NCBI GenBank assembly: GCA_025457985.1
Contig: JALOTI010000013.1
Coordinates: forward strand, 1 to 12,797
Reading direction: 5' to 3'
DNA: 12,797 bases
DNA from: Leptospira sp.
GTDB taxonomy: Bacteria; Spirochaetota; Leptospiria; Leptospirales; Leptospiraceae
Shown: in pieces, positions 7,201-12,797 of the stretch
Position numbering within the stretch: the first letter of the stretch is position 1
How the letters are laid out: the number at the start of each line of letters is the position of its first letter
Position numbers and translations under genes: made by a program
The notes under the pieces: model-generated
Databases searched by the model: none
The model's input: the letters and a program-made list of their open reading frames with translations, nothing else
What the model was told of the DNA's origin: nothing

Positions 7201-9089
7201 CAAATGGTGAAGTCAATGTAAGTTTTGTCTTACCTGATAACCTAACAACATTCAGAACAATGGTTGCCATCTCAAATAACGGTCGATATGGAACAAACAA
7301 TTCCGAGTTTTTAGTAAAGAAGAGTTTAGTTCTTCAAAAGACAGTTGTTAGATTTATGAGAATCGGTGATAGTCTTGAATTGGGAGGGAGTATCACAAAC
7401 AATACTCAAAAAAAAGGAAAATTTAAATACAAAATCGAATCCAAATCCCTATCCAAAAAAGAAGAAACAGGTGTTTTGGAATTGAATGCTGGTCAAACCA
7501 AAGAGGTACTTACAAATTTTACTTTGAGTGAAAAAGATTACTACCGGTTGAGGAAAGAAACACCTAAAGGTGAACTCAATCTATCCTATAAATTGTCGGT
7601 AGAACCAGAATCCATGGATAGTTTCCCAGGACAAAAAAAAGCTGACCTATCGGATGCTTTACAAGTGAGTTTTCCTGTAAAGGAATTTGATCCAATAACA
7701 GCTCTTCGTATTTCTGGTTATACCGACTCTGAATTTAAATCCTCATTAAAATTTCCTAAAAAGGAATCCGTACTTTTGAATAGAGGCTCACTCGACATAC
7801 GATTGGCAGGGACAGCATTAACAGGTTTAAAGAATGCCTTTGATTTTTATGAATCTAATCCGTATTTTTGTATGGAACAAAGAACTTCGGCTTATCTTTT
7901 ATCTATCAGCGCAGGTTCGCTTCTAAAAGAGTTTTTATACAAAGAGCCTAATAAAGATTCTTACGACTTTACTCAAATTGAAAAATTATTCCTGGATGAA
8001 ATGGATGATTTTCAGGGTAGTGATGGAAGTTTTTACACTTGGAAATCCAAATATGGAAGATCTGGTTATGCATATTTAACAGCTTATGTAAGTTATGTAA
8101 TGATTTTGGGAAAGGAAAAAGGCAAACGAGTCAATCAACGTGCTCTAAATAAAGCCATTTCATTCCTAGAAAGTTATGTAAAGAATCCAAATGAACCAAA
8201 AACTGCTTCTTGGCAGACATTAAGTCTTGTCTACGCTGTATTATCTAAGGAGAAAAAGAACGTTTCCCTTTTAGAAAAATCTTTAGTCGATAACTTTAAA
8301 GAATTAAACCCGAAATCTCAGGGAATATTTTTACTGGCATATGCTGAACAAAATCTACTAGAGTCCAAAGAATCCAATTCTACTTTTCAAAAACTATTTA
8401 ACCAATACCAAGATCAAATACTGTGGGAAAAGGATTCAATCGCCGTAAAATGGAAAGAAACAGAAGAACATTATTACTCATACTATAATGTAGCATCTGT
8501 GGTATCTTATTATTTAAGACTTCTTGTGAAATTGGAACCGAATAACCCTAAGATACCTGAACTCGTCAATCTGTTGTTAATCGAAAAATCTCTTCATTAT
8601 TGGGGCGATAGTCAAGGAGTCGGAAATTTAGCATTTGCACTCTCCGAATATAGAAATCGATTTGAAGCAACAGACTCGTCAACTGATGTTGAGTTGTTGT
8701 TTGGAGGTGATTCGATTTTACGTGAGAGTTTCTCGTCGAATAGCGATTCTATCTTAAAAAAAGAATTCTCATTTGAGACTTTATTTTCAGGTGGTGATCC
8801 ATCTTCTAAACCATTATCAATAAAAAGAGTAAGTGATGCTGGAAGAGTGTACTATCAATCGCGGGTTTTATATGTGCCTATCAAGGATGAAGTAAAAGAA
8901 AAATCCAATGATTTAGAAATTTCAAAAACAATCTATCGACTAGATGGCAGGAATTCTGATGGAAGTTTGGCATTAAAAGAAGTAAACAACATGACAAGAG
9001 GTTCATCCTATCTAGTTAAGTTGAGTATTTTAGCTGATAAATATGTAATATTGTGCAGGATGATAAAAGACAAGCCACTTAAATTATAA
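4284..9089 (+). CDS. Alpha-2-macroglobulin-family lipoprotein with thioester motif; C-terminus lost at a sequence junction
   Basis: From GTG 4284 the frame runs 1,601 codons to TAA 9087, but only about the first 1,590 look native. It starts with a lipoprotein signal, MKKILASVIITFFLNSC, with lipobox LNSC and lipidated Cys17, so the protein should be anchored in a membrane facing the periplasm or outside. Macroglobulin (MG-type) domains follow, with YRPGD at 371-375 and VEEFRP at 459-464. A Gly/Asp/Glu-rich linker at about 933-954 precedes the A2M core, which begins near F964-W965 (FWNPTLIADSNGEVNVSFVL). The thioester motif is C1196-M-E-Q1199, within NPYFCMEQRTS. Bacterial A2Ms trap attacking proteases and are often paired with penicillin-binding protein PbpC; no pbpC is visible here. 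The C-terminal MG-type domain starts (MTRGSSYLVKLSILAD) and then breaks off; a family member should continue for about 100 residues. The last 10-20 residues are probably encoded by foreign DNA. Family call is firm. Confidence 0.88.
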   Translation: MKKILASVIITFFLNSCGLLPYGQSLLRSIKRTLFPSDCRIEVKLDTTNLMYVDDLWDYRFFISEQTDLFEFADAVKFTPKVEFSKEGYGSWTSDQFSLDLWNILPDTEYEIQVSKFYSNNDCFLKDPVSFKIPKLRRKPSFYVYRENVFESNLNKVLPVGISNIQEFNIRYAELSVSQVVAAVASLGNRYYEQKNSLNWKSTKWKAGQKVNSLNSQGIDLDSYFGSKPNTKSWIAFELGATVIGDENKEIYKQESLFLQSTDLGITTKSDNQYLYVWINSLSKAEPKQNVSVTLYERGANRGNCRTDTDGFCQLPAISDKNSFDKSVLVAEEDSGDKSFLHFNETHIEGYSDYYQNSSVQGKIYFDRKLYRPGDRVEIKTFLGERRNGSFYPYAGKSATIKIMDSTGKELFNSNSSTTSQGGVSTSYSIPSDAPLGHYSVSIYTPGQSYSSSYDTFQVEEFRPVNFLVNLKLADSVSKDENIKGNVEGKYLFGAPMGGSKLSYSVLKRNRSIYFESFPDFNFSEGYSDYYDEYNSDSSDYVTGNEATLDSKGQFSLDIPLKALKTKYSTDDEDIETAKLYNLSVEASVYDVDGKSVTKTTSIPYFPSNHLVGVKCDDRYKSLDKPFEFEILTVNKNGKLEPGKDVKVYVIYNDWVSVLSKGIGKFFFRENQVKKKIVETKKLTTANSAIKFNYKASDPGSYSILVINKDQVYSKLDFYAYEKESYYTWDFRGDDSIELRSDKSEYNIGDKAKVLIKSPLQNARAIVTVERDGVYFKKSFLMKGNSAPIEIPIEDKYLPNVDVNVVLLSGRQSLPAGASSEDIKKFNERDLGAPKAKTGSVQLKVNLKTKSAEVLVSTDKTEYQPRETVQLKIKTLPGSEVTVSVADRGVLDLVGYSFISPVSVFYHYWHNIVKTFELRSMIIKHYAYENKGDSPGGDYGEESGGGFGMDSESGTRKDFKFTAFWNPTLIADSNGEVNVSFVLPDNLTTFRTMVAISNNGRYGTNNSEFLVKKSLVLQKTVVRFMRIGDSLELGGSITNNTQKKGKFKYKIESKSLSKKEETGVLELNAGQTKEVLTNFTLSEKDYYRLRKETPKGELNLSYKLSVEPESMDSFPGQKKADLSDALQVSFPVKEFDPITALRISGYTDSEFKSSLKFPKKESVLLNRGSLDIRLAGTALTGLKNAFDFYESNPYFCMEQRTSAYLLSISAGSLLKEFLYKEPNKDSYDFTQIEKLFLDEMDDFQGSDGSFYTWKSKYGRSGYAYLTAYVSYVMILGKEKGKRVNQRALNKAISFLESYVKNPNEPKTASWQTLSLVYAVLSKEKKNVSLLEKSLVDNFKELNPKSQGIFLLAYAEQNLLESKESNSTFQKLFNQYQDQILWEKDSIAVKWKETEEHYYSYYNVASVVSYYLRLLVKLEPNNPKIPELVNLLLIEKSLHYWGDSQGVGNLAFALSEYRNRFEATDSSTDVELLFGGDSILRESFSSNSDSILKKEFSFETLFSGGDPSSKPLSIKRVSDAGRVYYQSRVLYVPIKDEVKEKSNDLEISKTIYRLDGRNSDGSLALKEVNNMTRGSSYLVKLSILADKYVILCRMIKDKPLKL

Positions 9090-9090
9090 T
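9030..9090. other. Junction between bacterial DNA and DNA using stop-to-Gln code
   Basis: Left of here all genes obey the standard bacterial code, and none has an in-frame TAA or TAG. Right of here every long frame needs TAA and TAG as Gln. The A2M protein loses family resemblance after about 9,030, and the first reassigned codon is TAA at 9087. The crossover must lie between these points, perhaps near the ATG at 9060. No repeat, insertion-sequence end or long homology is visible at the join. It happens to be in frame, which has a one-in-three chance. A chimeric contig is the likeliest cause. Confidence 0.75.
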
Positions 9091-10280
9091 CAAACTAAAA
9101 GCTCTACACCAAACTAAACTCCATTTCACAACCCAACACTCCGAACTAGAAGATCAAGAGGACAGAAAGCTTTACCATTGAGGAGAAAGAAGATCTTTAA
9201 GGCTTCACCCTCAATCCAGTCTCAAGCAATGAGGGAAAGGATGAATCATCCTCGTATTTAGGCAGCGAAAAGAGTAAACTCAAGAACAGTCAAAGCATTA
9301 AATTAGAGGAAATACAAAAAAAAGTTAAGGAGAGATAGGAGCTTCGCAAAACAAAAGGTCTTGCAATAAAAATGAAAATAAAGCTGTCAGACCAAATCAA
9401 GGCAGCTCAAAGACAGCTCTAGTAAAAATAGACATAGTTGAAGCAAACATAATCAGAGATCTAGATGCTGCGTATTTCGACCAAATAAAAAACGAAACAC
9501 AATGAGGATATAGCAAACAATGAGCAAATGCTCAAATTCAAGGAAGGTCAGTTGACTAACTTAATTACTATTCACTCTGAGATTCTTGAAGGTGCTAAGA
9601 AGTAGTTGGCTAAGTAAAAATTGCTGAAAATAGAGAATGAGGAAAAATTGCAAAATGCTAAGAAAAAGCAAAGTTTGTTTAAGAGCAAGTGGAATGAAAA
9701 GCAGAATAGCTTGCTTGAAATATAGCAGCTAACTAAAGAGAAAAGCAGGCTTTAGAAACTGTTAGAAGAACAGAAAAAGGCAGATTAGGAAAAATTGCAA
9801 CTTAAGGCTGATGCCTTAAGATAGATCATTGAAGAGCTCATCCAAAAGAATAAGAAAACAATCGAAGAGGACTGCTAATGGAAGGCTAGAATCGTCAAAT
9901 AGTGCAGTCATGGTGTAAAAAGTCTTGATGAGTTCAAGCTCTCCCTTGAAAAAAACAATCTTACATCGTCTTCTTATTATACCTTCAATCAACTCAGAAA
10001 AATAAAATAACTGAATTTTAGGACCAATAAATAGTCTGAAAAGATTTTCCAAATCTTGTAAAAAGAAGTAAGACCCAAGATAATCGAGTTAATCGAACAT
10101 ACGGAAGAGCCCAAAGAAATACTCGCGCTCAAAACTGAGATGATCAAACTTTAGGAGACTATTAAAGGTCTTTAGACAGAAGTTAAAGCAAAATAACTGT
10201 AGATTAAGTAACTTTAGATCCATAAAAACAGTTTAGCTTAGAGTTTAGCCGAAGTCAAAAAGAAGCCCGAAACAAAATGA
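9060..10280 (+). CDS. Coiled-coil protein of a eukaryote with TAA/TAG = Gln (5' end uncertain)
   Basis: With TAA and TAG read as Gln and TGA as stop, one frame is open from the junction to TGA at 10278-10280: 406 residues from ATG 9060, using about 30 reassigned stops as well as normal CAA/CAG. In the bacterial code the same stretch breaks into fragments. Residues 1-80 are polar and Ser/Asn-rich. About 80-285 are almost pure Lys/Glu/Gln/Leu with heptad-like spacing (for example KLLKIENEEKLQNAKKKQ), and about 350-403 hold a second coiled coil (EILALKTEMIKLQETIKGLQ). There is no signal peptide, membrane helix or catalytic motif. It is probably a structural or cytoskeletal coiled-coil protein, but I do not recognise the family. 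ATG 9060 is only the first Met after the probable junction, and the true start may be missing. The same frame is also open upstream through the A2M gene, which is coincidence. Confidence 0.78.
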
Positions 10281-10699
10281 GGACCTATTGAACCTTAACC
10301 TTTTTTTATTTTTTACTAAACATATATTATTGGTGAAAAAAGTATTAAAACTTTGATTTGAGTAGATATACGATTATTAAGACATATTAGATAGGTTAAG
10401 ATAGTTTTTCAGTGACGTAGGCAAAATGTATAACTTTTTGCTCAGGTTTCAGACTTGACAATCTCCTTCGAAAACACAACTATTAAAGAGATTTCAGCTG
10501 AAAACCTTCAAACATCATTATTGTTGCATTTTATGTTGTTGAAATCGGCTACAAACTCCAAACTTTGAAGGCCATCAGGCATATAATCGTAGAAAAAGAG
10601 GCATAGTTAATCAGAAAGCTACAAAAAATCTCTTTTTAAATGACTGCAAGTACAAAATAACATATAATTTTACATCGAAAAATAACTAAAAAATAAAAA
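10281..10699. other. 419-bp spacer of the protist half, with gene-like fragments
   Basis: The left part is T-rich (CCTTTTTTTATTTTTTAC just after the TGA) and probably holds the 3' end of the coiled-coil gene; no clear AATAAA signal is visible in it. From about 10417 to 10566 one frame reads as protein-like text (DLTISFENTTIKEISAENL). From 10502 another frame, which runs into the next gene, reads VVEIGYKLQTLKAIRHIIVE. With TGA as the only stop, open stretches of 50-60 codons arise easily by chance, so these are not called as genes. They could be exons of the next gene's 5' part. The 20 bases before ATG 10700 are almost all A/T. Confidence 0.4.
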
Positions 10700-11497
10700 A
10701 TGGAACTGCCTGATCTATTAAACAACGAAGGTAAACAATGCGACCACGCTTTCAAAGAGCTCTTAGAAAAAATAAACAAATCACTTTTGACAAATTATCC
10801 CAGCGCAGTTAAAATTAATGCTCAGGGATAGTACAATCTGGTCTAAATCGAGTAGCTCTAAAGGATAATGAACAATCGAAACTCCGAAAGTGTTCCCAGC
10901 AAGGGTAGAGGCGGCAACAATGTGGCTGAGAATATGAAGAAGTCGATTGTAGGCATTCTGAAGAAAAGAATGACGCCTGCGCTCTTCGAAGAATATGAGC
11001 AAAGGTACATAAAGTCTTATGAAATGAAATCTCAAAAAGAAAACTTCATCCTTTACTTTCTTTTCTTGCATTAGTTTCTTTTCTAACGCAAAATTTCAGA
11101 GCAAACTTTAGAGACGATTAAATAGTAAGTAATTGGAAAAATAACTAAATATGCCCGAAACAGTGAGATTAGAAAGGCCGAAGACCCCTAAAGAGAAGGT
11201 TTCCATGAAAAAAACCTTGTCTAGTTTCGCAAATACTTGTAAATCGATCTTGACTTCTGCCAACCCCGTTCCTACCTTTAAATCAGGTAGTGGGTAAGAA
11301 GGCAGTATCTTAAAAAGCAAGTCGTTTTTCTGTAAGCAGAGAAAAAAGTTAGAAGGATCATTGAGAAACATCCGTTAATCAGCAAAATCTTCACTGATTT
11401 GCAGGTATAAGTAAAAATGGAGATGGCGCCTGAGAACTAATAAGCAAGTAGCTCAAGTAACCCCTCGATTAAGCATGAAAAAAGCTAGAGCTCGTGA
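10700..11497 (+). CDS. Hypothetical basic protein, stop codons TAA/TAG read as Gln
   Basis: ATG 10700 to TGA 11495-11497 gives 265 residues with about 18 TAA/TAG codons as Gln; the bacterial code shows only a 68-residue remnant at 10868-11074. The N-terminus (MELPDLLNNEGKQCDHAFKE) and residues 1-55 look helical. A Gly/Asn-rich loop (SKGRGGNN) follows, then Lys/Arg-rich helices to about residue 245 and a Ser-rich tail ending KHEKSQSS. There is no signal peptide. One unusually aromatic/Leu-rich run, FILYFLFLHQFLFQ, sits at about 117-130. Its DNA is pyrimidine-rich and ends CTAAC...TTTCAG, like an intron 3' end, but I found no donor that keeps the frame. A 39-bp GTAAGT...CAG segment (11125-11163) could be a frame-preserving intron. 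An upstream ATG at 10640 is an alternative start. I do not recognise the family; coding status rests on frame length, composition and shared code use with its neighbours. Confidence 0.7.
11125..11163 (+). other. Candidate 39-bp in-frame intron
   Basis: The segment begins GTAAGT, contains ATAACTAAAT about 20 bases before its end, and closes with CAG. Its length is a multiple of three, so removing it shortens the hypothetical protein by 13 residues without changing frame. Very short introns with GTAAGT-type donors are known in several ciliates. It has no in-frame TGA, so the unspliced reading is equally possible. Confidence 0.3.
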
Positions 11498-11705
11498 TGT
11501 GTGTACTGCTTTTACTATAAATTACTCAAATTAACTCACAAAAGCCACGAAAAGACCATGAATGAATATTTTAGTTTAACATTCAAACATATCACCTCGA
11601 TTGTTGAATAATCAACTTTTAGCTGATGACCATTAATTTTAAGAACTTTAGTAGTATGTTACATTAGCTGCAATACATGTAATCATGATCATTTAACATT
11701 GGGAT
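11498..11705. other. Convergent 3' spacer between two protist genes
   Basis: This 208-bp AT-rich stretch lies between the TGA of the plus-strand hypothetical gene and the TGA of the minus-strand MORN-like gene. It must hold both 3' untranslated ends. A short hairpin, GTTGA-ATAA-TCAAC, is visible near 11604-11617. I see no gene or telomeric repeat. Confidence 0.5.
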
Positions 11706-12647
11706 TCAACAATCCGCATTCTTGAACTCCTACTTAGCTGCCTCTTCATGCTGATTGACTTCTATCCAAGAAAAGGAATCGGAACTTGATTCTGAGCCTA
11801 ATTGGGAGCTTAAAATTGAACTGATGCTCATCTCCGTTTGCTGCTGAGCTTCTCTTTCAATTTCTCTTTAGATCTTGCAAGCTGATTTTTAGGAAACCTT
11901 CTTTTCAGCAGATTGTCCAACTGCAAATTTTCCTAACTTGGAGGGAAAAATGGGTTCAAATTTTACAAGAAATTAGGGGTTATTCTATCCTTCTTCTTGC
12001 TTTTTTTAATATTATTTGCATTTATTTGTTCTCTTAATAGTAAACTATTGGGGCCCAACCAACTGAAAAAGTGGCTTTTTTATGGTCTGAACTTATTCTT
12101 CCCTCTCAACTTATATCCGATGGTTCAATAATCTGGTTGCCATCTTACTTCCTTCCTACTGAGGTACTAAATTCCTGAGTCGTGAATTTTCCTCAGAGAG
12201 GGAAATAACGAGTTTCAGAATAAACTCTTCAAACTCCAGCCCATCCTTTCTGATATTCAACATCTTTTTGACCTTTTTTTTGAGCTGGTCAATATTTGAT
12301 TAAATTTGAAGTGGCTCTTTTTAAACTTTCACCTAGATTTTAATGCATTCATAGAGCCATTAGGCTACGCCACCGTGCCGCGAACCAGCTCCCTGCCTCG
12401 TTTTGTCAGTAAAAGTTCCATCTCTACAAATGGCTCCCGTCCTCCTTTTGACATATTAGAATCTCTTTTCCTCCCCATTTTCGTTGAACTACTTCCATAT
12501 ACCTACTTCCTGTCCTTTCTCGAACCTACCCTGCTACTTCAGCTGACCACTTTTGGGGTCGAAGTACTTGAAGTAACCATTGGGTTCTTGCAACCTGAAT
12601 AGGCTTTTTGCGAGTTCTTGGTCAGACTACTTTTGAAGACTAAGCAT
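11706..12647 (-). CDS. MORN_2-like plus DUF3761-like protein of the stop-recoded eukaryote
   Basis: On the minus strand, ATG 12647-12645 to TGA 11708-11706 gives 313 residues with about 19 TAA/TAG codons as Gln. Residues 23-63 match the MORN_2/YwqK pattern: NGYFKYFDPKSGQLKQQG, then KGQEVGIWKQFNENGEE. Residues 70-98 carry CRDGTFTDKTRQ and GSRHGGVAQWL, closely resembling bacterial DUF3761 (usual form C-x-DGT...CSxHGGVxxWL). The second Cys is Gly88 here, while C74, H91 and W97 are kept. A helical, coiled-coil-prone region lies at about 118-165. The tail is basic, then Ser/Glu-rich (SISSILSSQLGSESSSDSFS). There is no signal peptide, so it is probably intracellular. MORN-type repeats often bind membranes or proteins, and DUF3761 has no known function. 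Domain names come from remembered motif patterns. Coding evidence is strong: an uninterrupted frame with recognisable motifs that exists only under the altered code. Confidence 0.8.
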
Positions 12648-12797
12648 GATTTATTAAAAGGCTGTATAATAGTATATAGTGGTAAGTATTAATGGTAACT
12701 TCAAATATATTTAGGAATGAATGATTCTTTTAACTGGTTGCCTTTATAAAGTAATGTTACTCTTATTTTTCTTCGAGACCAACATTTGTTATATTAC
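12648..12797. other. Upstream region of the MORN-like gene, right edge
   Basis: An AT-rich 150-bp stretch that should hold the promoter of the minus-strand gene; a TATATACTATTATA-like run lies at about 12665-12678 on the minus strand. On the plus strand a frame from ATG 12717 is open to the edge for 27 codons under the altered code, too short to call. No telomeric C4A4 or C4A2 repeat is visible. Confidence 0.35.

Noticed and set aside
4284..10280. One giant fusion of macroglobulin and coiled-coil protein
   Set aside because: The frame is continuous under code 6, but the macroglobulin part has bacterial signals, a lipoprotein leader and no reassigned codons, and it loses its C-terminal domain at the join. 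A chance in-frame chimera explains it.
10868..11074. 68-residue plus-strand open frame under the bacterial code
   Set aside because: It is an inner piece of the 265-residue code-6 gene, bounded by reassigned TAA/TAG codons.
12306..12602. 98-residue plus-strand open frame
   Set aside because: It is the antisense shadow of the MORN/DUF3761-like minus-strand gene, which has recognisable motifs under code 6.
9060..12797. Decayed bacterial pseudogenes full of stop codons
   Set aside because: The stops are only TAA and TAG, never TGA, they fall in Gln-like positions, and the frames hold without shifts on both strands. Random decay would not do this.
9060..12797. Stop-recoded bacteriophage (TAG as Gln)
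   Set aside because: The known recoded phages of this type reassign TAG but keep TAA as stop. Here both are read through. No phage structural or replication gene is seen, and intron-like signals and long spacers fit a eukaryote better.
12717..12797. Plus-strand open frame running off the right edge
   Set aside because: Only 27 codons with no recognisable feature; with one stop codon in use such frames are common by chance.
9060..12797. Ciliate telomere repeats, CRISPR arrays, tRNA or rRNA genes
   Set aside because: I looked for C4A4/C4A2-type repeats, regular direct repeats and conserved RNA signatures and saw none.

Overview
The window holds two kinds of DNA that do not belong to one genome. 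Bases 1 to about 9,050 are ordinary bacterial DNA (code 11, Shine-Dalgarno sites, TAA/TGA stops). Low GC, the very large lipoprotein with an LNSC lipobox and a membrane-sensor gene beside an OxyR/AhpCF locus suggest a free-living Leptospira-like spirochaete; the genus is inferred from style, not proven. From about 9,060 to the right edge, every long open frame appears only if TAA and TAG are read as glutamine and TGA alone is stop (code 6). That code is used by many ciliates, hexamitid diplomonads, some oxymonads and some green algae. This half looks eukaryotic; a ciliate is the best guess.

Bacterial half, left to right: a minus-strand membrane sensor cut by the left edge (1-753); a 79-bp divergent spacer; oxyR (833-1750) with both redox cysteines; a promoter with a dyad and no -35 box; ahpC (1837-2400); an intercistronic hairpin; ahpF (2452-4017); a spacer with a second hairpin; and a large alpha-2-macroglobulin-like lipoprotein (start 4284) with a CMEQ thioester motif. 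Its C-terminus is cut off where the sequence changes character. The oxyR-ahpC-ahpF group is a complete peroxide-defence unit: OxyR senses peroxide, AhpC reduces it, and AhpF recycles AhpC with NADH.

Protist half: three code-6 genes. The first (9060-10280 +) encodes a Lys/Glu/Gln-rich coiled-coil protein with about 30 reassigned stop codons. The second (10700-11497 +) encodes an unrecognised basic protein with about 18. The third (11706-12647 -) encodes a protein with about 19 and an N-terminal MORN_2/YwqK-like segment followed by a motif resembling bacterial DUF3761. The second and third genes converge on a 208-bp spacer.

The simplest explanation is a chimeric contig (metagenome misassembly or library chimera) joined near 9,040-9,090. 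The alternatives, a real bacterial insert in a protist genome or the reverse, need read-level evidence. The join is in frame, so a code-11 gene caller gives the lipoprotein a foreign tail ending at the TAA at 9087-9089, which the protist would read as Gln.
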